DNA of 64,000 nt, from contig NZ_LVYD01000070.1 of assembly GCF_002077945.1 (NCBI RefSeq), forward strand, positions 1 to 64,000, in the 5' to 3' direction. Shown here piece after piece: positions 9,779 through 16,610 of the stretch; positions within the stretch are counted from its first letter, which is position 1; the number at the start of each line of letters is the position of its first letter. The DNA is from Niastella vici. Its GTDB lineage: Bacteria; Bacteroidota; Bacteroidia; Chitinophagales; Chitinophagaceae. Position numbers and translations under genes: made by a program. Below the pieces are notes generated by a model. The model worked only from the letters and a program-made list of their open reading frames with translations. It made no database searches and was not told the origin of the DNA.

Positions 9779-9852
9779 GGCAAGGGGCTAACAAATCCCC
9801 CAACTTTTCAACCTGATCCGATGCGCTGAGCCAACTAAGCTAAACTCATCCC
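9779..9852 (-). pseudogene. Decayed tRNA-like remnant
   Basis: On the minus strand the segment begins GGGATGA and continues TTTAGCTTAGTTGGCTCAG, closely matching the acceptor/D-arm half of the tRNA-Val just upstream on the same strand (TTTAGCTCAGTTGGTTCAG). Farther on, a GGGG/CCCC pair flanks a T-loop-like segment. No five-base-pair anticodon stem or 3' acceptor strand complements the 5' end. It reads as a broken tRNA copy or one half of an old tRNA-targeted insertion. Confidence 0.5.
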
Positions 9853-9855
9853 AAT

Positions 9856-9882
9856 AAAAAAAGGCTCACATTTCTGTGAACC
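9856..9882 (-). terminator. Rho-independent terminator of tRNA-Val
   Basis: On the minus strand an 8-bp stem (GGTTCACA/TGTGAGCC, 4-nt loop) is followed by seven U. The single imperfect pair is a G-U wobble on this strand but a C-A mismatch on the other, so the hairpin serves the tRNA transcript. Confidence 0.85.
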
Positions 9883-9891
9883 TTTTTTCTG

Positions 9892-9966
9892 TGGGAGTTG
9901 ACGGGCTCGAACCGCCGACCCTCTGCTTGTAAGGCAGATGCTCTGAACCAACTGAGCTAAACTCCC
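9892..9966 (-). tRNA. tRNA-Val (anticodon UAC)
   Basis: A complete cloverleaf: 7-bp acceptor stem GGGAGTT/AACTCCC, D-arm, anticodon stem TCTGC/GCAGA around loop CTTACAA (anticodon UAC, reading GUA/GUG), and a T-arm with GGTTCGAGC. The discriminator is A and CCA is not encoded (the next bases are CAGA). It has its own promoter upstream and terminator downstream, so it is a single-gene transcription unit. Confidence 0.95.
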
Positions 9967-10053
9967 TTATTTTTTTGCTTGTTAACTATCAACACTTTAG
10001 AACTTGTTTCCCAATCTTTTTTTCTTCGCTACCCTTATTCCGTTTTGGGAGTG

Positions 10054-10084
10054 CAAAGATAAGGGTTGTCGAATTTCCGCCAAA
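10054..10084 (-). promoter_or_regulatory. Consensus Bacteroidota promoter for tRNA-Val
   Basis: On the minus strand TTTG (10084-10081), exactly 19 nt, then TATCTTTG (10061-10054) match the -33/-7 consensus TTTG-N19-TAnnTTTG. Initiation would fall near 10047, about 80 nt before the mature tRNA 5' end. No other gene lies in between. Confidence 0.8.
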
Positions 10085-10200
10085 TTTTTTTTGCCCTGAT
10101 AATGAATATTTTTTGCATTTTTTTGAACGGGAAGCACCTCCACAAAAAATCTATAACTTACAGCTATCCTTTAAAAATCTTACCTATTCATTTTGCTAAA

Positions 10201-11019
10201 ATGAACTATCGCATTATACTTCCGCCAGAAAATTTAAAGCCCTTCGTGAAGTACTTCTGGGTACTGGAAAATAACAATAATGCTGCCGTAACGTTTAGTC
10301 CGCTCGCCGATGGCTGCCCCGGCATTATGTTTCAACCTGCCGATAAAGGCTTATTTTCTATTGAAGATCAAAAACAACCTGAAATATTCCTGTACGGACA
10401 AACCATTGAACCAATAAAAATGGAACTATCAGGAAAGGTAGATACGATTGGCGTAATATTCCATCCCCATGCCCTGCAATCGGTTTTCGGCATCGATGCC
10501 CATGAGCTTACCGGCACCTGTGTTGATCTGGGTCTGTTGCAACCCAAAAAAGAACGTTCATTGCTTGAAAAATTGCAGGCCGCAGCAACAGTGGAAGAAA
10601 AGATCAGGCTGCTTTGCGGCAGTTTGACTAACTCTTTACAACATACCGGCGATAAACAGGATGCCGTTATCAGGCATGCCGTGGCGGAGATCCTTCGCGG
10701 CAAGGGGGATGTTTCTTTTGCCACATTACAACAACAACTACGGCTTACCGAACGAACGCTGGAACGCCGGTTCAAACAGGCGATCGGGGTCTCGGCCAAA
10801 TTGTTCTCCCGCATCAGCCGGTTCCAGCAATCACTCAGCCAACTCCGGAATAGCAACTATCAGAAATTATCTGATATCGCCTATGAGAACGGGTATGCCG
10901 ATCAATCGCATTTCATTCGAACCTTTAAGGAGTTCACCGGTGTTTCGCCTTTTGATTATCGAAAACAGCTGAATGAAGTAGCAGAAAATTTTGCCGCACA
11001 TAATAAAGAGGATGAATAG
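10201..11019 (+). CDS. AraC-family transcriptional regulator
   Basis: The 272-aa one-component regulator has an N-terminal sensing half of the type common in Bacteroidota AraC proteins (begins MNYRIILPPENLKPFVKYFW; about 1-150) and a C-terminal AraC/XylS DNA-binding domain with two helix-turn-helix motifs (about 170-258; LTERTLERRFKQAIGVSAK and the signature DIAYENGYADQSHFIRTFKEFTGVSP split across 235-258). The frame is open upstream to 10066, but that part is AT-rich, overlaps the tRNA promoter, and lacks family similarity, so the ATG at 10201 is chosen. The ligand and targets are unknown. No neighbouring gene is an obvious target. Confidence 0.92.
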   Translation: MNYRIILPPENLKPFVKYFWVLENNNNAAVTFSPLADGCPGIMFQPADKGLFSIEDQKQPEIFLYGQTIEPIKMELSGKVDTIGVIFHPHALQSVFGIDAHELTGTCVDLGLLQPKKERSLLEKLQAAATVEEKIRLLCGSLTNSLQHTGDKQDAVIRHAVAEILRGKGDVSFATLQQQLRLTERTLERRFKQAIGVSAKLFSRISRFQQSLSQLRNSNYQKLSDIAYENGYADQSHFIRTFKEFTGVSPFDYRKQLNEVAENFAAHNKEDE

Positions 11020-11132
11020 CCGCAGCTATTCAAAAATTTTATATAACTTTAAATACCTGTTTTCATTGGCATTATCGCAGAAAATTCTTTTGAAAAATCG
11101 AGGCAGGAAATCGAAGGTCAACAAGGACCAGC

Positions 11133-11372
11133 CCCAACAGGAATCCATAAAACCTTCCAGCAATTCTTAAAACCCTTCAGCAATTCGCAAAAGCTTCCCG
11201 CAATTCAGAAAAGCCGGAAGGAACTCGCAAAATCTTTCAGGAAATCAGAAAAGCCGCAGGGAAATCGCAATTCCTTCCGGGAATTCAAAAAAGCTGTAGG
11301 GAATTCGTAATTCCTTCAGGGAAATCAAAAAAGCTGTAGGGAATTCGTAATTCCCTCAGGGAATTCAGAATA
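11133..11372. repeat. Tandem array, 20-bp period, 12 units
   Basis: Twelve consecutive degenerate 20-bp units, register 11133, 11153 ... 11353, with consensus near CCTTCAGGGAATTCGCAAAA. Toward the right end a 40-bp higher-order period appears: the units at 11293 and 11333 are identical and those at 11273 and 11313 nearly so, indicating recent expansion there. The left end decays into 11095-11132. The period is not a multiple of three, so it is not coding. There are no unique spacers. Confidence 0.9.
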
Positions 11373-11427
11373 GTTTGTACAAAATGGTGATAATCAGCTT
11401 ACCGATGGCTTAAAGTTGAAAACTTTA

Positions 11428-11679
11428 TAAATAAAATACGTAACTATAGACCTCATATTGCTTACCTGACCATTAAAATACGCAACTATAGACCTCATAT
11501 AGCCTACCCCACCAATAAAATGCGCAACTAAAGATCTTATATAGCTTACAAGTCCCAAAAAATATGCAACTATAGATCTTAGATAGCTTACCAGCCCAAT
11601 AAAGTACGCAACTATAGTTCTCAAATAGCTTACCCGCCCAATAAAACCCGCAACTGCAGGTCTTCCCAATGCACGCTGC
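11428..11679. repeat. Tandem array, 42-bp period, 6 units
   Basis: Six units of exactly 42 bp. The core AACTATAGA or a variant recurs with its AAC at 11442, 11484, 11526, 11568, 11610 and 11652. The period is a multiple of three, which keeps two minus-strand frames open and produces spurious 14-residue peptide repeats (VAYFIGLVSYLRSI and variants). I regard the array as non-coding because both frames diverge without frame-specific conservation. It begins 55 bp after the 20-bp array. Confidence 0.9.
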
Positions 11680-12124
11680 CTTAAAAATTGGCAACAAAGC
11701 CCCATAATAAACAAACCCTTCCCGCATTACAGTCTGCATATGGTGTCAAACGAAACGACAAAATTCTTTTGTGCCGCAATATTGTTCTTTATGAAGCTAC
11801 GCCGGTCTTCAATCAGCTCGCATTAACCCCATCCCGTTAAACAAACAGCTAAACGAAAACAACAAAGGAGCACATTTGCGATAAGCCTGCCAATAATCAA
11901 TAAGCCAACCAATACCCCCAACCACCCATCCTCGTTACCCAATACCCCCTCCTCTACCCGGCAGGCGCCGGTCCATTTCATATCATTAATAACCTGATAT
12001 GAAGCAACAAAATGCGGGTATTTATGCATGACAGAATGTAGCTTTTTTGCATTTTCCCCGGTTTACCCCCTCTAAATGAGCCAATTACGTGAAAAACACC
12101 CATAATTAAAAACCCGTAAATTGG
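11680..12124. other. Gene-free stretch between the arrays and clpS
   Basis: No recognisable gene. It contains a pyrimidine-rich stretch (about 11880-11960, many CCCC runs) and a 68-codon minus-strand ORF without recognisable features, which I do not accept. Its right end holds the clpS promoter region. Confidence 0.5.
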
Positions 12125-12156
12125 CTTGCGGCGCGTAGGGTATTTTTATAAATTTG
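12125..12156 (+). promoter_or_regulatory. Promoter of clpS
   Basis: CTTG (12125-12128), 20 nt, then TAAATTTG (12149-12156). Initiation near 12163 would give a leader of about 15 nt before the clpS ATG. Confidence 0.7.
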
Positions 12157-12177
12157 TAACGGAATAAACCACATTAT

Positions 12178-12474
12178 ATGGTTATCGAAGGATCGGTAAA
12201 ACCACTTTACGAAGAAGAAACCGATGTGCTTACCACACTCGACGAACCGTACAGTCTTATTGTATGGAACGATGAGGTGAACACATTCGAATGGGTCATT
12301 GAAACCCTGGTAGAAGTATGCGGCCATTCAACCGAACAGGCCGAACAATGCGCGTATATCATCCACTTTCAGGGAAAGTATGCCGTAAAACAAGGCTCAT
12401 ATGATGAATTAAAGCCCCAGTGCGATGCCATCACCGAACGCGGCATCGGCGCCACCCTCGAAGTGCTGGCCTGA
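12178..12474 (+). CDS. ATP-dependent Clp protease adaptor ClpS
   Basis: The 98-aa N-recognin binds destabilising N-terminal residues (Leu, Phe, Tyr, Trp) and delivers such proteins to ClpAP or ClpCP in the cytoplasm. The family core is clear: PYSLIVWNDEVNTFEWVIE (residues about 24-42; the N-D pair helps hold the substrate alpha-amino group), then EQCAYIIHFQGKYAVKQG with the His that completes the site. The C-terminal ERGIGATLEVL also fits the family. The next gene is aat, which makes ClpS substrates, so the two N-degron steps sit together. The aat start is 133 bp downstream with an intervening hairpin. Confidence 0.95.
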   Translation: MVIEGSVKPLYEEETDVLTTLDEPYSLIVWNDEVNTFEWVIETLVEVCGHSTEQAEQCAYIIHFQGKYAVKQGSYDELKPQCDAITERGIGATLEVLA

Positions 12475-12532
12475 ACCTCAGCCACCGCACAATCAACCTG
12501 TTTCGCTAACCTTGCTTGCCATCGATTGCCTT

Positions 12533-12548
12533 CCCGATTGTTATCGGG
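12533..12548 (+). terminator. Small hairpin between clpS and aat
   Basis: CCCGAT, loop TGTT, ATCGGG. It lies 58 nt after the clpS stop, with T-rich sequence some 20 nt further on. It may partly end the clpS transcript or act as an mRNA 3' stabiliser. Confidence 0.4.
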
Positions 12549-12607
12549 GCCCAAAAACATACATTCTCCTTTTTAATTATTTTTACGGCAACCAACCAAG
12601 TTCCGGC

Positions 12608-13261
12608 ATGCCATTATTCGCTTTGGATAAAGAGATCATTTTTCCGCCTGTTCATCTGGCCGAGCCTGATGGATTGCTGGCTGTTGGCGGCGACCTGTCG
12701 ACCGAACGCCTGCTGCTCGCTTACAGCCAGGGCATTTTTCCCTGGTACGAAGGACAACATATTTTATGGTGGTGCCCCAATCCGCGTTTCATTTTAACCC
12801 CCAATACCCTGAAGGTGAGCAAAAGCATGAAACAATTATTCAAAAAACAGGCTTTTGAATTCTCCATAAACCAGGCATTCGAAGAGGTTATCAGTAATTG
12901 TAAAAGTATAGACCGGGCCGGACAAAGCGGCACATGGATCACCAATTCCATGAAGGAAGCCTACATACGGTTACACCAGCAGGGTTTTGCGCACAGCGCC
13001 GAAGTATGGCAATACGGTAAACTGTTGGGCGGTTTGTATGGAGTACGATTGGGAAACGTGTTCTTCGGCGAAAGCATGTTCAGCAAAGTAAGCAATGCCA
13101 GCAAATATGCATTCATAAGCTATGTGCAACAGCTACAGGAGGAAGGTGTTCAGCTGATCGATTGCCAGGTATACACCGAACACCTGGAGAGCCTGGGGGC
13201 GCATATGATAGCCCGGGAAGATTTTGTGCAATTACTACAAATGCTGATACCGCAACCATAG
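12608..13261 (+). CDS. Leucyl/phenylalanyl-tRNA--protein transferase
   Basis: This 217-aa cytoplasmic enzyme transfers Leu or Phe from aminoacyl-tRNA to the N-terminus of proteins starting with Arg or Lys, creating primary N-degrons for ClpS. The family signature runs through the sequence: FPPVHLAEPDGLLAVGGDL (residues about 11-29), AYSQGIFPWY, ILWWCPNPRF, then GFAHSAEVWQ and LLGGLYGVRLGNVFFGESMF. The frame opens earlier, but the extra residues are not family-like and would overlap clpS, so the ATG at 12608 is chosen; it gives the usual length. It follows clpS, supporting a joint N-end-rule role. Confidence 0.95.
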   Translation: MPLFALDKEIIFPPVHLAEPDGLLAVGGDLSTERLLLAYSQGIFPWYEGQHILWWCPNPRFILTPNTLKVSKSMKQLFKKQAFEFSINQAFEEVISNCKSIDRAGQSGTWITNSMKEAYIRLHQQGFAHSAEVWQYGKLLGGLYGVRLGNVFFGESMFSKVSNASKYAFISYVQQLQEEGVQLIDCQVYTEHLESLGAHMIAREDFVQLLQMLIPQP

Positions 13262-13334
13262 CCAAACAACGGGCAGCCGGCCATTAACCAAAGCGTTAAA
13301 ACAGTTGATCGCCAACTGCCCATTGATAGTGAAG

Positions 13335-13832
13335 CTACTTATAGTAGGTAGCCACTGAATAATGTTTCAGGGAAGTTACTTTCAGCTGATCATCTTTCAC
13401 ATACACTTTTTTGTACTCACGAAACTGATCGTGGTTATCCATAAAACCAACGATACATGAATATTTATCGCCCCCTTTTTGGATCACCGGCTTTGGCACG
13501 GTGCCAACGTTGGGCAAATTCAATGTATCGTCACCTTCCATTTCTTCGTACTTTAATTTCATAACGTACTGAAAGGTTTTGGTCGTTTCATACAGCTTTA
13601 CAGAAAAATACCAATCGTTTAACGGGTTTTCCGTTTTTTCTTTGTACTCCGCTACCGGTTCGGCACTCACCGTTGTGCGGTACATGGGAACATTTACAGG
13701 AGGTGGTGTTTTAATGGCCGGCGTCTCTTTTTTTTCGGCCCCATTGGCCCCCGCGGCGGCTACATTGTCGGGTGCTGTCTCATGACACCCTGCTGCGAGC
13801 AAACAGCATAATAACAAATTGCATCTTTTCAT
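13335..13832 (-). CDS. Hypothetical lipoprotein
   Basis: The 165-aa exported protein has a short signal peptide with a lipobox (LAAGC, Cys16), then a low-complexity linker rich in Ala, Lys and Pro (about 20-50). The mature domain is about 110 residues (NDWYFSVKLYETTKTFQYVMKLKYEEMEG, split at 70-98), rich in charged and aromatic residues and probably beta-sheet. No family recognised. It is transcribed convergently with aat and has the same strand as the exonuclease gene behind it, 180 bp away, but nothing shows they share a transcript. Confidence 0.75.
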   Translation of the reverse strand: MKRCNLLLCCLLAAGCHETAPDNVAAAGANGAEKKETPAIKTPPPVNVPMYRTTVSAEPVAEYKEKTENPLNDWYFSVKLYETTKTFQYVMKLKYEEMEGDDTLNLPNVGTVPKPVIQKGGDKYSCIVGFMDNHDQFREYKKVYVKDDQLKVTSLKHYSVATYYK

Positions 13833-14012
13833 AGTGTGGGTTATTTGAACAAAAAATAAATAAAAACAGGAACCTGAAAAAGCGTTGTCGCAAAATGTTC
13901 ACAAGTTTAATACCAAAATAAGCCCATGACGAAAAATTACGCATAGATAATGCAGTAATTACGGGGAGAATAAAGAATTAAAAAAAGAAGCAGTGCAGCA
14001 GGAGAATGGGAA

Positions 14013-15380
14013 TTAAAAAGAAATTTTCTTATGCGGGTTCCGCTCTGCATATTGGTACACCAGTCCTCGAATGTAATCATTCTCGGGGTAGCGCGTGAGA
14101 TAGGTCTTTAATTCTTCGCGGCTGGTAATGCCCACCCCTGCAGGAATATAGCCCATGCCATAGAACTTTCCTTTTTCCATCAGTATACAACTCTGTTCAT
14201 CGCGTTCATGACCTGCATCCACCACGGCAAAACTCGGCAACCATTCTTCCAGCCATTCCAGGGCTTCCCCTACCCGCTTGTTGTATGCAGCAGCCGGTTC
14301 CCTGTGGTCACAGGCGCCAAGGCAGGTGGAGTCTTCTGTTCCCGTACATGGCCCCGGCGCGGTTTGCATAAAACATAACTTCGAACATAAAGAAAATCGT
14401 TGAATCAATTGCCTCACCAGCTGATGCCCTTCGGTAAGCAGGTTGAAAGTATACAGCGGTTGCATGTGCTTTTTCTTTTTATCGATGGCCAGCCGTAAAT
14501 AGCCGCCACCATCTTCAAACATATACAACCCAAAAGAGGGGGTGAACCGTTTCTGGCTGTTATTGAATTGGGGCCATAACCGTTTTATCTCAACGCTTTC
14601 AAGGATAAAAGCCATGAGTTCGGTACTGCACGACTTATACGTAATGCTGTATATATTCCGCAAAAAATCCTGCCGCTGTTTACCTGCGCCATTATGCGTG
14701 AAGTGACTGCTGACGCGGTATTTCAGGTTTTTCGCCTTTCCCACATAGATCACCTTGCCGGTTTGATTATGAAAATAATAAACCCCGGGTGTATACGGCA
14801 ACTGGTCAACCTGTTCTTTAGGCAAATTGGGCGGCAATGCCTGTTCCTTTGCACCGCGTTTAATGAACTGCTGTATATGTGGCTCTGCGTTATGTTGCAG
14901 CAGGTGTTCAAACAAACGCACCGTGGCATCGGTATCGCCACCCGCGCGGTGCCGGTTAAAAATGGTGATATCAAACTGGCGGCAAAGATTGCCTAAACTG
15001 TAGGAAGGCAGGCCGGGAAAAACTTTTTTCGACAGGCGAACGGTGCACAGCTTGTTACAGCTGAGCTCGTACCCTGCTGTGTTGAAATGATGCTTTAAAA
15101 AAGAGTAATCGAAATTTACGTTGTGCGCTACAAAGATCTTATCGTGCAACAGCTCGTACAGTTGCGGGGCCAGTTCATCAAAAGAAGGAGCGCCGGCCAC
15201 CATATCATTACTGATGCCCGTTAAAACCTGTATGTAATATGGAATGGTTCTTACCGGCCTTATAAGGCTTTCAAAACGTTTTATAACAGATTGTCCATCA
15301 TGTAACACAATAGCAATCTCTGTTATATCGTTATTTGAAGCGTACCCGCCGGTAGTTTCTATATCAACGATAGCGTACAT
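14013..15380 (-). CDS. DEDDh exonuclease fused to a UvrC/Cho-like GIY-YIG domain
   Basis: The 455-aa two-domain nuclease has an N-terminal DnaQ/epsilon-type 3'-5' exonuclease (about 1-165) with a full DEDDh set: Asp6 and Glu8 (DIETTG), Asp91 (HNVNFD), His144 and Asp149 (HRAGGD). The second domain (about 194-290) is a GIY-YIG module of the UvrC/Cho type, with GVYYF at 199-203 and IYVGKAKNLK at 211-220. The remaining 165 residues resemble the region after GIY-YIG in related proteins and include several Cys (CSKLCF, CTGTEDSTCLGAC) that could bind metal. A role in DNA repair, nicking then trimming, is inferred. Such fusions are known in several phyla. Full-length, with no sign of decay. Confidence 0.9.
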   Translation of the reverse strand: MYAIVDIETTGGYASNNDITEIAIVLHDGQSVIKRFESLIRPVRTIPYYIQVLTGISNDMVAGAPSFDELAPQLYELLHDKIFVAHNVNFDYSFLKHHFNTAGYELSCNKLCTVRLSKKVFPGLPSYSLGNLCRQFDITIFNRHRAGGDTDATVRLFEHLLQHNAEPHIQQFIKRGAKEQALPPNLPKEQVDQLPYTPGVYYFHNQTGKVIYVGKAKNLKYRVSSHFTHNGAGKQRQDFLRNIYSITYKSCSTELMAFILESVEIKRLWPQFNNSQKRFTPSFGLYMFEDGGGYLRLAIDKKKKHMQPLYTFNLLTEGHQLVRQLIQRFSLCSKLCFMQTAPGPCTGTEDSTCLGACDHREPAAAYNKRVGEALEWLEEWLPSFAVVDAGHERDEQSCILMEKGKFYGMGYIPAGVGITSREELKTYLTRYPENDYIRGLVYQYAERNPHKKISF

Positions 15381-15540
15381 AGATTAATCGTAAAGTTACA
15401 AAGAACGAACGAATCCGGCCAATTGGCGAATGAACAGTCTTTAATCCATAATAAACTGATTATAAGCCAGTTTATAATCCTACCCCATGAGTGTTTAATC
15501 CGTTTCCCACATTGTTAAACCTCAAAAAAATCCGTTGTCT

Positions 15541-15651
15541 ATGCAAAAATTCAACATGCATGATACCGGAGAAAAGAGGACTATGGTTGCAGTAGTGGTT
15601 TTATTCTTCGCTGCACTGGTTCTGTTTTCTTACTGGTATACCCAAAGCTAA
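15541..15651 (+). CDS. Single-pass membrane microprotein (36 aa), paralogue 1
   Basis: The 36-codon ORF encodes a short polar N-terminus (MQKFNMHDTGEKRT) followed by one hydrophobic helix (residues 15-29) and an aromatic end (SYWYTQS). It lies in a 1.2-kb stretch with no larger gene. A similar 37-aa ORF lies 550 bp downstream on the same strand, sharing design and the pattern G-E-x-x-K/R before the helix and S-Y-(L)-Y/W-W-Y after it. This resemblance is the main evidence that both are real. No family is recognised and no clear ribosome-binding site is present, as is common in Bacteroidota. A role as an inner-membrane small protein is inferred. Confidence 0.6.
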   Translation: MQKFNMHDTGEKRTMVAVVVLFFAALVLFSYWYTQS

Positions 15652-16009
15652 TTGCTTAACCATCATCTGAAGTACAGCGTCCTTTAGTATGAAGCGCACG
15701 GAATTAGCTGCAAGCAACAAGTGTAAAAGCTCAGGCGCAGATGACCGTCACAAAACACGCCCTGCAAGCTTATCCGCATGAAACAACACGAGCTGCCAAC
15801 CACAAACGATCAGCTTTAAGCCATTTTGTGGGCACTACTCTCCTTGTGCTTCATACTTTTTTCCAGGACATTAGACCCCATTCCGGGAAAAAATCCCAAT
15901 TTGAACAACTATCTATAACGGTTAACCCCTATTTATACGTTTTAGGTCCTACTTATTACAATTACACCTGCCATAGGCCCGGTATTTTCACCATTTTATA
16001 TATGAATGA
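15652..16009. other. Gene-free stretch between the microproteins
   Basis: No RNA family or hairpin was recognised. A 93-codon plus-strand ORF (15741-16022) has no recognisable domain, no plausible start context and a composition unlike the neighbouring genes, so it is not called. Confidence 0.45.
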
Positions 16010-16041
16010 TTTGCAGTTTTAAACGCTGTGTATTACATTTG
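16010..16041 (+). promoter_or_regulatory. Probable promoter for microprotein 2
   Basis: TTTG (16010-16013), 20 nt, TACATTTG (16034-16041), close to the Bacteroidota consensus. Initiation near 16048 would leave a leader of about 155 nt before the microprotein ATG, which is long for this group and could hold regulatory structure. Confidence 0.55.
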
Positions 16042-16204
16042 TAGTGGCTTTCATCACAACGCCTGGCATTTTTATATCTAACCGGATTATATCCTTCCTG
16101 AATCACCGAGGCTTTATTAACTTTTTACCCTTGACTTCGTAAGCCTGTGAAAACCGATTGCATGATCGTACTACGGATTTATAACTCTAAAAAAAACGTA
16201 GCGT

Positions 16205-16318
16205 ATGAAAAAATCAGAACATCACTTTCATCTGGGCGAAAATGGTAAGGTAGCATTATTGGCAATAGGTTTTCTCTGCTTTATTATGCTGTTGTCATAC
16301 CTGTATTGGTATGCCTAA
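16205..16318 (+). CDS. Single-pass membrane microprotein (37 aa), paralogue 2
   Basis: The 37-codon ORF begins MKKSEHHFHLGENGK, is followed by one hydrophobic helix (about 16-30) and ends SYLYWYA. It parallels the 36-aa ORF at 15541-15651 in length, topology and the tyrosine/tryptophan-rich tail. A promoter-like pair lies upstream, and a terminator lies 75 nt after the stop, giving it the layout of a stand-alone small gene. The His-rich start (HHFH) is distinctive and absent from paralogue 1. Function unknown. Confidence 0.62.
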   Translation: MKKSEHHFHLGENGKVALLAIGFLCFIMLLSYLYWYA

Positions 16319-16393
16319 ACCTTAGCCAAAACCTTACTGGAACACAAAAAGCTTTCCGATACCTAATGGTATTGGAGTGAGAGACATTTTGTA

Positions 16394-16425
16394 AGCATTC
16401 TGCGGAGAGGCGGGGTGCTTTTTTT
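16394..16425 (+). terminator. Rho-independent terminator after microprotein 2
   Basis: AGCATTC (16394-16400) pairs with GGGTGCT (16413-16419) using two G-U pairs, and a run of seven T follows (16419-16425). Orientation and the T-run mark it as a plus-strand terminator ending the short transcript that contains the 37-aa ORF. Confidence 0.7.
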
Positions 16426-16610
16426 GTAGGCGCTCCTGCCCCCTAAAAGGGCAGCCGTTGCTGTTTTTTCATTACACAGAACCTATTGAACCTCCTTCAG
16501 AATCTCATGTTCAATTCCTCATTTTCCATTCCTTATCCCATCATCCCTGCCTCCAATTTATCCCGGTCAATTTCCTACCTTTGCCCTCCCTTAAAGGAGA
16601 TTACATATCT

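Noticed and set aside
9779-9852. A second functional tRNA gene
   Set aside because: No 5-bp anticodon stem and no 3' acceptor strand pairing with the 5' end, so only a remnant is claimed.
10066-10200. N-terminal extension of the AraC regulator
   Set aside because: The extra 45 codons are AT-rich, unlike the family, and lie over the tRNA-Val promoter. The ATG at 10201 starts exactly with the family-like sequence.
11133-11679. CRISPR array
   Set aside because: Units are contiguous and similar along their whole length, with no unique spacers and no cas genes in the window.
11394-11739. Two overlapping minus-strand ORFs (106 and 88 codons) with 14-residue repeats
   Set aside because: They are by-products of the 42-bp tandem array, whose period is a multiple of three. 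Two frames are equally open and neither shows frame-specific conservation, a signal peptide or a ribosome-binding site.
12425-12607. N-terminal extension of Aat overlapping clpS
   Set aside because: The extension has no similarity to the family and would overlap clpS by 50 bp. The ATG at 12608 gives normal length.
15741-16022. 93-codon plus-strand ORF between the two microproteins
   Set aside because: Random-looking composition, no domain or signal peptide, and its end overlaps the promoter-like pair at 16010-16041.
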